Assembly: GCA_010909165.1 (NCBI GenBank)
Contig: MU008163.1
Span: 558,001-622,000, forward strand
Direction of reading: 5' to 3'
Source: Anthoceros angustus
Lineage: Eukaryota; Streptophyta; Anthocerotopsida; Anthocerotales; Anthocerotaceae
DNA length: 64,000 nt
The notes beneath the pieces were generated by a model, which saw only the letters and a program-made list of their open reading frames with translations, did not search any database and had not been told where the DNA came from. A program made the translations under genes and the position numbers. This document shows, in pieces, positions 33,043-45,116 of the stretch. Every line of letters begins with the position of its first letter. The stretch's first letter is position 1.

Positions 33043-33057
33043 ACAGGACAGGACAGG
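32089..33057. other. divergent promoter region of PPR and lipase genes
   Basis: Head-to-head interval. On the minus strand the frame 32550-32170 begins MRCVCRSGRRTAGIVGRLSS, which looks like a mitochondrial targeting peptide and could belong to a 5' exon of the PPR gene, but I could not fix a donor site. On the plus strand a (GCT)12 repeat ends 15 bases before the lipase ATG. Confidence 0.4.
33007..33042 (+). repeat. (GCT)12 trinucleotide repeat in the lipase 5' leader
   Basis: Twelve perfect GCT units. They end 15 bases before the ATG at 33058 and are in frame with it with no stop between, so a non-ATG start upstream would add a polyalanine tract. Confidence 0.95.
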
Positions 33058-34659
33058 ATGTGGCGAGCTGTGGTGATAGGAGTGGGGACATGGGGTGCCT
33101 GGAAGGCAGGCAAGGCTGCAGTCGGGAAGATGCAGGAACATGCAACCAGCAGAAATGCGGAGGGCAATCCTATGCAGATCATTGCCAAAGGGGCTACATG
33201 TCTGCAATCCCAGATTGGTCCGTGGGGTATTCAGGACCTCACTCTGGGTCTGGCATGCATGGCCAAGGTGTGAGCTAGTTTTTCTTGTCCCTGCTGGAGA
33301 TGTGAAATGATGAGGATTTTGGTACGCAGTTGTGGTGACATTCTGTTGCTGTTGTTGTTTCTTCCTTCCTTCCAGGTGAATGAGAAAAAGCCTCCCCAGG
33401 CTCCAGGCCAGCCAGCCAAGGAGGAGTCCCAGGATGCACAGTTTCTCAAAGAAGCTCAGCACTGGCGTTCCATGGCAGAGGCTGTGTACGTGCCGGATTC
33501 CGGCTCTTTCTCGATCCTTTCCCACCTGCCAGAGTCAGCCATTGTTGGGTCGCAGTGGGAGCCGGATTCGGACTCTCTCAGGCCTGCGTACGCGGTGTGC
33601 GTAGATGCAGCCTACGGAGCAGTTGTTCTTGCTGTGAGAGGGACTTCGCATGTGTTGGACATGCTGCTCAACTCTGGTGCTCAGCCGGAGGATTTTCATG
33701 GAGGCATTGCTCATGGAGGATTTGCACATGCGTCAGAGGTGCTTTGCAAGGAAGTTCAGCCCCTCATCGACAAGGCGTTTGAGGAGCATGGCCGACATCA
33801 GAAGGATGTGAAGCTTGTGATTGTAGGGCACAGCATGGGTGCGGCTGTGGGTATCATGTCCGGGCTCAAGCTCAGAGAGAGGTACAAGGATCTGGAATGC
33901 TGGGGCTACGCTCCCCCAGCTTGCCTCAGCCTGGAGCTGGCCGAGGAGTGCGCCAGCTTCTCCACTTGTTTTCTAGGGGCACACGACTTGGTTCCTCGCT
34001 TCTCCATTGCTGCCGTGGAGAAGCTCCGGCAGCAGGTCTGCAGCTTCGACTGGGACGAAGCAGAGAAGGTTGCCCACGACGACGAGGACTGGAAGAACCT
34101 GAAAAAGGCCATCGAAGCCATGCGAGGATTCCAGAGAACCCAAAAAGACGTGGGCAAGAAGGCTCAACAGGCTCAGGACGGAGTGAACAGGACCATGAAA
34201 GAGGCACACCAAAATGTCTGCGAGGCTCTGCCTGGACAAGCAAAAGACGACAAAGAGAAATCCGAGGGACAGCAGAACGGAGATGCAGGAGATGACCATG
34301 ATGCAGAGAAGAAGTCCGACGAGAGAAGCAACCAGGGGGACGAGAAGAAGGACCCTCCAAGGCTGTACGCTCCAGGAAAACTATACGTCCTGGCCTGTGA
34401 TCCTGTCGGATGTGGGAAGAAGCCGGAACAAAGGTCTAATGCCCCTGAGCTGAGGAACTACGGGGCATATCCTACCTTCGACGAAATCCAGAGGGCAAAA
34501 TGGGTCTTGCACAGGGCCCAGCAGGAGGACTTGAACAGCATACTAGTATCCCCATGGTGCGTATCAGACCACATGCTGGGAACGATACAAGAAGGAATAT
34601 ACTACCTGCAGAGGCACTGCAAGCCCGCCGTGGCCAAATCCTCCACCTCCTCTTCTTGA
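33058..34659 (+). CDS. lipase class 3 (diacylglycerol-lipase-like) protein
   Basis: Two exons, 33058-33267 and 33376-34659, giving 497 residues. The N-terminal part (WRAVVIGVGTWGAWKAGKAA) resembles the N-terminal domain of plant mono/diacylglycerol lipases. The alpha/beta-hydrolase core has the oxyanion region VVLAVRGTSH, the nucleophile elbow VIVGHSMGAA (S223), an acid GAHDLVPRFS (D274) and a late histidine in SDHMLGT (H469), a complete Ser-Asp-His triad. Between about residues 290 and 390 lies a highly charged low-complexity insert (DAEKKSDERSNQGDEKKD), probably disordered. Expected activity is hydrolysis of acylglycerols at a membrane; the exact substrate is unknown. The start was chosen as the first ATG in frame after the GCT repeat. 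It is tail to tail with the RCC1 gene, 280 bp away. Confidence 0.88.
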
Positions 34660-34939
34660 ACCACCCTTGCCAGAGTAGACAGTTCTCGTAAACACCATGA
34701 TGTGTAGCATCCATGTACTACATGTCATGGAATTATCAAAAGTCACTGTAGGCAACCCGTTGTTCTGCTATTGGTCACTCATCTTCCAATGACCGTCATT
34801 ATCCAGACTTCCACAACTTCTTCACATCTGATTGCATTTTTGTACCACACTCTCCGCTTCTGGCCTTCAGTAGAAGCAGAGCACACTACAACGGGCTACC
34901 CATCAATCATCCTACATGGAACCAATTCCCCACCTTCCC

Positions 34940-36190
34940 CTACCGCTGCTCCAACACAGCTCCAGTGTGGTTAAACCCACAAGAAATCTGAATCCCCGTA
35001 AGACCCCCACAATCCAACTTCGTGGGCTCGAGGTAATCAAACTCGTTCCGATGCCCCAGCTGCCCTCCGGAAGACTGCCCACTAGCAGCATACGTGCCCT
35101 GTGAACCTCCCCACCCCCAAGTGAAAATCTGCCCTTCATCCGTGATGGCAGCCGAGTGCTTCCACCCGCACACCACGCTCTCCACGGTCAGCTCCCCAAG
35201 CCCAAGCCCCACCCGCACCGGGACCCGGCTGTGCCCGCCATACCCGACCCCCAAGCATCCATACTCATTCGACCCCCACATGTACAGGTCCCCGCTCCTG
35301 GACACGGCACCCGTGTGGTACCCGCCACAGGCAACCTCCGCCATAGCCGAGCCCAAACCCAACACGGCCTTTGGACTCTGCTGGTCCCCATCCTCCCTTT
35401 GCCCAAGCTGCGAGAACCTCCCCTGCCCGAAGGTGAACACCACGCCCTCCTCGTCCACGCACGCAGAATGCATCAACCCGGCTGAAACCCGCACCACCTT
35501 CCCCAGCCCCGTGGCCTTCACCAGCCGCGGGCTCCAGCAGGCCCGCTTTTGGAACAGCCGGAAGATGGCCCGGTGGGCATGCACATCCTCCCCGTGACCC
35601 AGCTGTCCGCTCCGCCCAGATCCCCAGGCCAGCAGCTCCCCGGAGGCTGCAAGGCAGAGGGAGTGCTCCCCACCGAGCGCCACAGCCCGGATCTCCACGC
35701 CCACCAAGCCCTCGACCTTGGCAGGCCGCTCCAAAGCAGAGGGCGCCTTCGATCCCAGCCCCAGCTGCCCCTGCCCGTTCGCGCCCCAGACGAAGAGCTC
35801 CCCGGAGTCCGAGACAGCCGCGGAGTGATGGCTCCCTGCCGCCACCTGCACGCAGCCCTCGGGCAGGCCCGGAACCCGGATCGGCGATGGCGAGAAGGGC
35901 ACGTCCAGGGAGACCCCGAGCTGCCCGCAGTCGTTGAGCCCGGTGGAGAAGACGGCGCCCTGGTCTGTGAGGATCAGAGTGTGCGCCCCCCCGCAGGCCA
36001 CTGCCCGGGGGCGGCAGTCCTGCAATTCCGAGCACACGGAAGGCTCCAGCCGCGAGTCTTGATGCGCCAGGCCCAGCCGCCCGAAGTCGCCGTTCCCCCA
36101 CAGCGCCACAACCCGATCGTGAATCGCGCGAGACGCGTATAGAGACGTGAATCGTGGGATGGTGCGGGAGCGGAGATGGCGTGCGAGCAT
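34940..36190 (-). CDS. RCC1-repeat (UVR8/RUG-like) protein, probably organellar
   Basis: A single-exon 416-residue protein from ATG 36190. RCC1 repeats fill it: ALWGNGDFGRLG, STGLNDCGQLG, VWGANGQGQLGLG, AWGSGRSGQLGHG, TFGQGRFSQLGQ, MWGSNEYGCLGVG and TWGWGGSQGTYA with SGGQLGHRNEF. This makes a seven-bladed propeller with nothing beyond it. The start MLARHLRSRTIPRFTSLYAS is basic and amphipathic, as in mitochondrial or plastid presequences. Intronless plant RCC1 proteins with such presequences (RUG3-like) act in mitochondrial RNA splicing, but I cannot tell whether this is an orthologue. UVR8 is excluded because its tryptophan-rich sensor motifs (GWRHT) are not repeated here. The GC-rich coding sequence keeps long antisense frames open; these are shadows. 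Confidence 0.88.
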   Translation of the reverse strand: MLARHLRSRTIPRFTSLYASRAIHDRVVALWGNGDFGRLGLAHQDSRLEPSVCSELQDCRPRAVACGGAHTLILTDQGAVFSTGLNDCGQLGVSLDVPFSPSPIRVPGLPEGCVQVAAGSHHSAAVSDSGELFVWGANGQGQLGLGSKAPSALERPAKVEGLVGVEIRAVALGGEHSLCLAASGELLAWGSGRSGQLGHGEDVHAHRAIFRLFQKRACWSPRLVKATGLGKVVRVSAGLMHSACVDEEGVVFTFGQGRFSQLGQREDGDQQSPKAVLGLGSAMAEVACGGYHTGAVSRSGDLYMWGSNEYGCLGVGYGGHSRVPVRVGLGLGELTVESVVCGWKHSAAITDEGQIFTWGWGGSQGTYAASGQSSGGQLGHRNEFDYLEPTKLDCGGLTGIQISCGFNHTGAVLEQR

Positions 36191-36986
36191 TTCTGAGGAA
36201 GGATATGGAGGAGGAGGAGGGGAAGAGAACCCATGTGTCGGGAACGACGGAAGGATCAAACGGGGTGGCGAGTTAACCCGGGAGAAGGGTCAAAGGAACC
36301 CGGGGCGAGGGTTAGTGGACGGAATTTTGGTCGCTTATGTTGGTGTAATGTAAGAGGAGGAGGGAGCGAGAGGGGAGGTGGAGGTGGAAGGTTGTCGGGA
36401 GTTGGGAGTCGCGATTCGCATTTATTTCTTGCTGCCGTGCCGCGTTTCCCTGTCCGCGCTGGTTTGGGGTGGCCGGCGGGGAAAAGATGGCGGCGGGCGG
36501 CGTGGGTGGAGTGTGATGGAGTAGGATTGCGCGTCTTCCTGCGGCTCGATCGACGCTTGCGGGTATGGAATTGCGGTGGTGTGGGAGATGGAGGAGCGTG
36601 GTGGACGGGATGGGGTTTGCGGGATGGAGTGGGAAGGAGGAAAGGGAGGGAGGAAGGAAGGAAGGAAGGACAGGAGGGATTGTTTTGTGTGGCAGCAGCT
36701 AGGTTTGATGAGGTGTGGGGAGTGGGGGAGGTTGGTGGAGAGGGGTTTGGCGATGTGGTGTGAGTGAAGGAGGGAATTGGTAGTGGCTGGAGGTTGGGAA
36801 GGGCGGGAGGAGAGCAGGCGGGTTTGGGATTTAGTATGGAGGGAGGGAGGGGCAGAGGGAGGGAATAGGTGCTGTAGGGTTTCAGGTTTTGGTGGGAGAG
36901 GTTGGATGGATATCTTGTCTTAAGGTGATTTGTGGTGTTGTGTGTGGGTCGCGCTTATGGCAGTGTTGATCAGCTGAAGCTCCAGG
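36191..36986. promoter_or_regulatory. divergent promoter region of RCC1 and YTH genes
   Basis: About 800 bp between two head-to-head start codons. It is G-rich on the plus strand and contains (GGAA)n at 36651-36670. No clear TATA box. The arrangement makes a shared bidirectional promoter plausible; the sequence does not prove it. Confidence 0.4.
36651..36670. repeat. (GGAA)n microsatellite
   Basis: About five GGAA units within a longer purine-rich tract of the divergent promoter. Confidence 0.85.
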
Positions 36987-39900
36987 ATGGGAGTCAAGTC
37001 AGGGCCACGGCAAAATGGAGATGGACCGGAGTCCTCGGCCGGGCACCATGAGTCGGCTTCAGGGTCTGGGGCGCCAGCTGCGGGCTCCAGAGCTTTGGAG
37101 AGAAGTGGTTCGCGGCGGAAAGGGATGGAGAAGAGCATTTTGGATGATATTATGGGGGACCCTGAGGATTTCAAGGACTTTGCAGGCTCTGATGCTGGGT
37201 CGGAAAGTGATGGGGGACGATGGGAAGATGCAGTTAGAGCGGCGTAAGTGAATGAGGCACCTTTGCCACGCCGATGATGCTATTATGCGTTGCCCACTTT
37301 GGCTCCGGATGTCCTCATTCGATGTAGGCTACGTGTATGATATGGTGGTGACTACAAGTCTCAGTTCTTGCTTTTACCAGACATTTTGTATGCCGGACAG
37401 ACCTCTCGTAGGTTACAGCCATGTCCGCTCTAAGATTTGTAACGGTCGTGGCAATCCAGTTTTGAGAGTGGGTTGACCCTCTGTTTTAGGGTGGGATAGG
37501 CTCTCTCTGTTCTTGATACAGAGGATGGATCACGCACTGTTATGGATTTTTCAAATTTGGTCCTGACGGTGTTTGGAAATGTCTCCACAGGACAAATATG
37601 GGGTAGGTTTAGGCCAGACTTTATTGTGACATCGTTGAGATTTGCTGATGGTTGCAAAAGGAACTTAACTTTTCTCTAGCTTCATCCAGATAAAGGAAAC
37701 CATGTTTTTCTTTCTTCTGGGTCTTGGTTCTCACATGACTCCAAATTTACGGATGGGCCTTGTTGCTGAGCCTTAGTCAGGATGTTGATTGGTTAGGTTT
37801 CAGCTTGTGTGCTCCAGTCCCCTTTCCTGTTTCCTTTGGAAACGGGATTTGTGGTCTGTGTCACCAACGTTTCTGCCAACAGACCATGCTAGTTGTTAGG
37901 TGTGGCCATCATTCGAACAGAGGGTTGCATGATGACTTGCCAAATCCACCTAATCCGCACATTTGTTCTTGGAGAGAGTTCATGACTTCCTGCATTGGCA
38001 CCTAAATTATTCCATCTCTGATTTTTAGCTGTTTAGAAGAGTGAAAGTAGCTCGGATTGTGACATGCTGCTCATGTTTTTGGTTGCTACATAGGTCCAGC
38101 CCATGTAGGTTCTGGTAGGGTTTGAATTGGATCACCACGGTGGAATGCAAAGCATGATGTCAGGGCTGGTTTTCAATGTTTCCTGAGCGTCCTGGCAGAA
38201 GCGGATTAAGTTGATGGGTGGTGTGTTGTCTTGTGATTTAAGAGTCCTGTGGTTTCTCGTAGACCTAGGAAATGGAAGTTGTCATAGGTTTTAGTAGTAG
38301 TTCCCTTTGAATGATTCAGTCTGTGTTTTGGCAACTTCTTTGTCCAACATTAATTCTGGACTCGGCAGTCTTAAGAATGAGGATGCTGCGATAGGAGCAC
38401 GTCGTAAGGAGCAAAAGGGAACTGAGGTACAGTTTTCTTCATACCACACCACTCTCTTGTTCCTCTGTGTGCTCACAGGATTTTCGTTACTGCAGACTGA
38501 GAATGTGATGTTTGGTTCGTCAGGCATCTGCATCTTGGCATCGAAAGAGTGTGTGAGGACGCCTCCTTTGTCCCGTACGGGAGTCTCAGAGCAGTGTGTT
38601 ACTTGCCTCTTGTAAATTTGCAGAACAGGACCAAGTCGTCTGGAGAGAGGGGATCGAAGAAGATTGAAGCCTCCTTTGATCGCTTGCCCAAGGATGGATC
38701 ACATGCACCAAGCTCCTCTTCTGGAGATCATGGTTAGCGCTGAAGTCATTTCACTAACTTGTCGGGATCGTCTTGATCGCTTTCATTCAGATACTCATCA
38801 AGGTAGGGCTGATCTTGTGGTTGTGAAGGTCCTCTCAACGGGAGGAATAGTCCACGGGCCAACCATGGGAGGGGTTCGTATGGTCCATCAGCAAATGGGA
38901 CTTCGGGGCGACACAAAGAGTACGAAAGAAGATATTTTATCATCAAGAGCCTGAATCATCATAACATTGCCAAGTCCATTGAGAATGGAATCTGGGCCAC
39001 ACAGGCTATGAATGAACCCGTTTTGAATGAAGCATTTGAGGTATGTTGGCTGCAAGCTTTCTCTGTGTAACTTTAAGATAGACCTCAGATTTGCATAGAG
39101 TCACTGCAAGTTGTGCATTGATGAAGAGCCTTTGTTTTGTGTAGACGGCCAACAGAGTTATTCTGGTGTTTAGTGTCAACATGAGCGGCCACTTTCAAGG
39201 CTATGCACAAATGGTGTCTCCTATTGGTCGGAGAAGGGCAAATGTCTGGAGTGAAGCCAATGATGGTGCTAATCCTTGGGGCGGGTCCTTCAGTGTTGAA
39301 TGGCTGCGCCTCTATGACTTGCCATTCCTGAAGACTGTTCACCTGAAGAACCCTTTAAACTGCATGAAGCCAGTCAAAATTAGTAGAGATTGTCAGGTAT
39401 GATCACATGATTGTGACTTTTGTTCTTGTTCATTAGTACAGCCATTTGCATTGGGCTGATAGATCTTGCTATGCAGGAGCTGACAGAAGAATTGGGTGAT
39501 GCCTTATGTGCTTTGATTGATGAAGGGGCTGATCGAGAGGGAAGGCCTAAGAGGTGCGCAGCTAACTCCCCTCCTGGTCACTGTGATTGTGTTTCATTCG
39601 ATGCCTAGCTTGGAAGCTCATCATTTACCTCTGGATGTGATTGAAGCAGAAAACTCGATGGCCCAGACACGAATTTCCAAGGATCGAAAAGAGCTTTTTT
39701 GGAGCCGATGGGAGGACACCCAGATATGCCTCACAGACCCAGATTGCCACCACCAACTGGTTCCGGCGTACGCTTGCCTATGATGTATGGTGGCCCGCCC
39801 TTGCCTCCAGGAGTGCCACACGATCCTTATATGCTCCCAGGATCGGGTAACAGGCCAATGAGTAGCCATGCAAGTAAATCGCTCCACCCGGAGCCAGTGA

Positions 39901-40875
39901 GGATATCAAAATCAAGGTCGCCACATCCCACATCTTCAGAGAAAGCTGAGGACCGCGAGAGGGATAGAGACAAGGATCGGGAGCAGGAAAAGCCCAGACC
40001 TCTGGAGAGGAATGGGGATAAGGGTAGATCCCGAAATGGAAATGGCGGTAAAGTTGCCGGTGATGACGACTTGCTGGACATGGTATGTAGAAACGGCAAG
40101 ACCCTTGCTGCGGTCCTACTGTTTGTCATCCACGTCGAATTTAGGAAGTATAGCCCTCGCGTGTCAATATGCATTTCAATTGGACTGAGTTGTCTTGCGC
40201 CCTCCCTGAACTTCTCATCTGCCTGCTGCGTAGACCTATGAGGAATATCTTCAGCGACATGGCCATGCAAGAGACTATGGTGGTTACCAACAGGTGAGGA
40301 ATGCACGCTCTCCCAAATTCGGCACCAGGGCAAGGCTTCTTGTGTGTATTGCAAACTAAGTCGGGATGCTCTCTCAGGGATTCGTGCTATCCAAACCCAG
40401 ACTGAAATCAGGGGGAGCCTTCTAATTTCCGTTTTTGCAGGGTGGTCGGTTTCCGGGTTACCCTCCTGCTGGGGCCTATGGTCGAGGATGGATGGGTGGT
40501 GGTCCTAGAATGAACTACTCTGATGACGAGTAAGTTCCATGCTGGCCAGTCAGCTTCAGGAATTTCTACTGTACCATTGGCCTTTTTGCGACGCTTTCTT
40601 TATCAGTCATTCATGTGTATGATTTGTGCTGGATCAGATATGTGAACTACATTGCGAACTGGTATGGAAGGCAAGGCCCCATGATGGGTGGGGAAGGGTT
40701 CTATGGAAATCACAGCATGGGCTACCCAGGAATGCGTGCCATGGATCCCTTTTGGCATGGTAAACCAGGTGACATGCCTCCACCTAGGCGAGCCCCACGA
40801 GCTTCAGAAGGCAAATCATGTGGTAATGGTGGACCTATAGAGGAAAGTGTTCGAGCTCCTCAACAGCAGCACTGA
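36987..40875 (+). CDS. YTH-DC type m6A-binding protein
   Basis: Resolved exons: 36987-37243 (ATG), one ending at 38426, 38624-38732, 38829-39040, 39145-39396, 39477-39553, 39650-40082, 40234-40293, 40441-40529, 40638-40875. The phase between the first and second exons does not match, so a small exon or another splice site is missing there. The YTH domain spans exons four to six: RRYFIIKSLNHHNIAKSI, NGIWATQAMNEPVLNEAF, RVILVFSVNMSGHFQGYAQM, EWLRLYDLPFLKTVHLKNPL and KPVKISRDCQE. Aromatic-cage tryptophans are present in GIWATQ and NVWSEANDG. A long RS/RD-rich tail follows (DRERDRDKDREQEKP), then DDDLLDMTYEEYLQRHGHAR, typical of the YTHDC1/DCB group. No CPSF30 zinc fingers are present. The protein should read N6-methyladenosine on nuclear RNA. 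Confidence 0.85.
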
Positions 40876-43093
40876 AGGCTGTATGTTTCGGGCCTAGTGT
40901 AATTATTTGTAGGCACTGGGAAGCGAGGTAGCGATGCTCTTGTTTGTTCATTGTTTCTGGCAGTGAACTTGTATATTTCAGTTCTGTTCGTCGGCAGGTT
41001 CAAGTAGGTACAAATAGATAGATCCCTTTACAAGTAGATACATCCCTTTTCTCCAATTTTTAGGCTTGAGACACGGAGCTCCTTGAGAAATGATTTTTGT
41101 CCGACTACATTGAAATGGTTATCCAAGAAAGCGAGAGGTTTGTGCCCACTAGGATGCTTCATATCCCAGTCATCCCATGCAGTGCATGCTACACTGCACT
41201 TGATTCTGTATTTTTAATATTCTGAAGCTCTTGGGTACACGTGAATGGCCGACTGTACATTACATTAGATTGGACTGGACATTATTGATTTTGACTCATT
41301 GTTTACTTCGGGGCTTGTGGACTATATACAATGTTGATGCCCCTCCATCGGGTAGAGCAAAGGTTGGCAACAAGCAGTGCTTGGCCAGCTGGTCCCTAGG
41401 GATGAAATTGCTCTGTACATTTGAGAGAGCAGTTTTGCTTGTGTGTTATCAGCGCGAGGCTCGAGCCAATGTATGTTATAAACCTGTAAATTAATCAGTG
41501 CATGTGCATCACACCTGCTGTTCCTTACGTTCCTTCCTGGCCAATGAAAGTTTTCACTTTGCTGTTTTAGCAACGTTCCTTGCTGGGTGTTCCTTCCTGT
41601 CCGACGAGCGTTAGGAAAAAGCTAGAAGTACACATAGTCAGAATCCTGTAGAAATGAAGCTGCTTCCTCTGAGATCCATCTCGACCGTGTGAAGACAATG
41701 TCGCTTGCAGAGCCAGCGGTGACTGAGACAAGAATCATCCCCGTACCGGCATGGTCTGGAGGCTGACAGGAGGGGCTTTCTCGGATGCACGGCGAGTCTA
41801 CTCTTTTCACCAGCTGTTGGCAGAAGTGACTGCTGTAGGAAGCACAGCCTTTTCTGTGGGGAAGCAAAGGTGCTTGTGAGTCATCCATCCGGTGCTTCAT
41901 CAGGCTGCAGGGGAGGCAGAGATGGTATAGAAATCGGACTTCTGTCAGATCGATCCCGACTGTGTGAGGACGACGCTAGAATTTGGCCTGAGGGATGGAG
42001 TTGCTGGTGACTGCTGATGGGACAAGAAATTTCACTGCACTCCACATGACTTGGAAGGTCTTCCAGGGGCGACGGACACAGAGTCACAGACAAGCGAGGC
42101 TTACGGCGACTCTTTTCAACAGCAGCAGCCAGCAGGCCTGTGTGATGACCGTCTGGAGCACGCGGGGCCTCTCCCCTCGTGAACTCTCTTTGTCGCCATG
42201 GTTACAGGTTGGCCCTTTCTGCCCAAAACCGTCTGGTTGGTGGAAAGCACTTCCGTCCATACCCACTGTACTTCGTAACCAGCTATGGCTGCTTCAATCA
42301 CCCTTACAGTTCATGCCTGCCTGGTGTCACTCCTTCCATGCTAACCACCTAGCTCAGGACTGCATGATCACGCGGAATTTATAACAACAAATCGGGAGTG
42401 AAAAGGTTGGTAACTAGGCACCTGCCAGTGAATTGCAGGCAAAAGGACACGTCCATGCCTTATGGAGCACCTGCCTGGAGGCCTTCCTCTCCAAGGAAGA
42501 TCTACTCTGTGTGTGGGCATCATTCATGTCGGTAGGCTGCGGTGGGAAACATTTACCAACTCTGGACAGAGACCTCTCATCCTTTGTCTTTCTCCTACTG
42601 TGCACCTTTCTGATCATCTCAGACAGGCCCTATCAACGTCAATCTCGTGCTTGGGATGAGGATGAAGCTGGCTGGCTCACTGATGATGGCCTTCAAGGTC
42701 TTTCTCACAGTCTCCCTCAACCTGGAGACTGATGCATCTGGTACAGGTGGCCTTCTGAATCCCACATCTCTCTTCCCCTCTCTCCCCCCGTGCATTGATG
42801 AGCCATGAGGCTTGGCTGTCAAGATTCCCGTCTGCTCTGACTGCACATACTTAGTCCTCGGCCCATAAATACACAGGAGCTTGTATCATTCTTCACGGCT
42901 CCGAGCTCCTAGCTCCATTCCCCGCACAGTCCTTTCGTCACACTTTGTGAAGCGAGCTGCAGTCTCATTGCAAGCGTGTTCTATTGATTGCTGGACTCGG
43001 CCTCAGACTGTGTTCTGCTCCTGCAGATCCCGCTGGCACTGACACTCATCCGACTCCCTCACTCGACGATTACTGAGGGCAGTTGCCTAAAAA
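40876..43093. other. intergenic, no gene recognised
   Basis: 3' flank of the YTH gene, then anonymous sequence. 41.65-41.85 kb and 41.93-42.12 kb share scattered phrases (GATCxATCxCGACxGTGTGA, TCTTTTCA), possibly an old duplication. The last 230 bp are the GDSL gene's 5' region. Confidence 0.35.
42865..42871 (+). promoter_or_regulatory. TATA-like element of the GDSL gene
   Basis: ATAAATA in the context CCCATAAATACAC, 223-229 bp upstream of the GDSL start codon. It would give a leader of roughly 190-200 nt. Assigned by sequence and position only. Confidence 0.4.
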
Positions 43094-44613
43094 ATGGCAC
43101 AATTTGAGATTCTGCCTCTCCTTTCCGTGCTGGTCACCCTCGTGATGCTCAGAGTGGATGCCTCATATACTCCATCGCCATCATCGTCTTCCAGTCGAGC
43201 TCCAGCATTCTTCATATTTGGGGACTCGACAGTGGACACCGGAAATCAGAATTTCCTCGCCAGCGTGATCAAATCCAACTTCCCGCCGTATGGCAGGGAT
43301 TTTGTTCCTCCTGGCCCGACTGGCCGCTTTTCCAATGGCAAGCTAGCGAATGACTACATCGGTCAGTTCCTCACTGCCCATGAACAGCTCGCAGCCTGGC
43401 TTGCAAACACATTAAAGTGAAGTATATCATTTGCATTGTTTGCCGCGATCGTGACGATCTGTTCCATCCTGACGTCTTGCTTCTCTGCGCAGCTGAATTT
43501 TTGGGTCTCCCATCGCCTCCGAACTCCTTGGATCCTCGAACGAGAGGAACCAAGGTCCTCAAAGGCGTTAACTTCGCATCTTCCGGTTCAGGATTCCTCA
43601 ACATCACCGGAGTCGTGTATGTAAGCCCCTTCGCATTTGCAGATCAGAGTGTCAAATGTTTTGCAGCCTCGCGTGGGTCTGGCCGAATCCTCGACTCAGA
43701 CTTCCGCCCATGTTCAGGGAGTCATCACCCTGCAGCAACAGCTGAAGAAATTTAACCGCTTGCAATCCGAAATCACCACTATCATCGGTCCCGCCAAGAC
43801 AGCAAAGCTGACGGCTGACGCATTCTACCTGATCAGCACAGGCAGCAATGACTACATCAACAGCTACAACCTCAATCCTGTTCTACAGGAGGCCTACAAT
43901 CCCGAGCAGTACCGGAATCTCCTTCTATCCACCATTTCAGCGTTTATCACGGTAAGGAAATCAGATCACAGATTCCTCTTGTTGCGGCTTAGGAAAGCTC
44001 GTGGGGTTGATTTTGTCTGTTTTGGTTTGGCAGGAGCTGTACCACAGTGGGGCTCGTTACATCGGAATCGACTCACTGGCACCACTAGGATGCGCTCCTC
44101 AGCAGGTCTTTTATTTTGGAGAAGGAAAATGTGCCGAGAGAGTGAATGCCCCTGTTGTTGCATTCAACAAAGGCCTGCGGCTGTCGCTTGAACGATTGAG
44201 GTCCTCCCTTCCTGGTGTTCACCTGCTTTACAGCAACGTGTACGATGTTCTTCTCGGAGCCCTTCGAGATCCTGCTGCTTTTGGTAAGGGCAAGAGCTCG
44301 CTTATGCTTCAGTTTCGCATGTCCAACTGACAAAGAAAGCTCACCTGATAACGAACTGCACCTGTTCCCCGTCATCTTCTGCCCAGGGTTTAAGCATTCC
44401 ACAGATGCTTGTTGTGGGTTGGGGAACAACGGCGGGGCAGGGCCATGCTCCACCCTCGGTGATGTCTGCAAGGATGCCGACGACTACATCTTCTGGGACT
44501 TGTTCCACCCCAGCCAGGCAATGTACAAGATAATAGCTGATGGAGTTATCTCGGGATCAGAGGACACAATTTACCCAACAAATCTAAAGACGTTATTCCA
44601 GGCAAAATCTTGA
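43094..44613 (+). CDS. GDSL-type esterase/lipase
   Basis: Five exons: 43094-43361, 43493-43620, 43667-43951, 44034-44283, 44387-44613, giving 385 residues, the usual plant size and a typical five-exon structure. A signal peptide ([17 protein letters not shown]) indicates secretion. SGNH blocks are complete: block [15 protein letters not shown] (catalytic S45), block [13 protein letters not shown] (G), block [14 protein letters not shown] (N) and block [12 protein letters not shown] (D348, H351). CCGLGNNGG matches the cysteine pair region of the family. It probably hydrolyses cutin monomers, acyl esters or acetylated wall polymers in the apoplast; the substrate cannot be told from sequence. 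Phases match at every junction. Tail to tail with the P-class PPR gene, 503 bp away. Confidence 0.93.
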
Positions 44614-45116
44614 AACGCAAGCCTCTCCAATATGCAGCTCCCAACGCACTCGAATTTTGTGTTATACCGTTCAACGTCACCACGTGCCGAGCAGTTCCAA
44701 CTTTCCTGCAATTGGTCAGAGTAAACGCTTGACTGTGTCACTTGCACTGTCGTCCAGCAGCCAAATCCTGGGACATCGCAACATCATAGCACCTTCCATG
44801 TTGTATGGTCTTCCATTCAACTCCTTCAACTCAGTTGCCAAGACTACCGATGCGTCTAGAACATTGTTGCAATAGGAATAGGTCACTTACATGGGATTGA
44901 ACATACTTTTAGCCCCTCATTCAGGGAAAGTATTCAGCATCTCGAGCACTTGTTGCTCTTCACATAGAATCTGTTTGAGATAGAACTGTGCAAGTAAGCA
45001 ATAACTTCGAGAACGGTGCATTCGCAAAATGCTAGAAGGGAGGGGAAATACCTTTCTGCACTGCTGCCATGCCGGCAAGTTGCTACCTCATCAGCTGGCC
45101 ATCGTGCATTGAATGT
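44614..45116. other. intergenic region between convergent genes
   Basis: Shared 3' flank of the GDSL and PPR genes. No further coding sequence seen. Confidence 0.5.

Noticed and set aside
35265-36142. Long frames on both strands (278 and 197 codons) within the RCC1 gene
   Set aside because: They are shadows of the GC-rich RCC1 coding sequence; only the RCC1 frame has repeats of a known family.
34940-36190. UVR8 photoreceptor
   Set aside because: The GWRHT-type motifs and the C-terminal VP region of UVR8 are missing, and the N-terminus looks like an organelle presequence.
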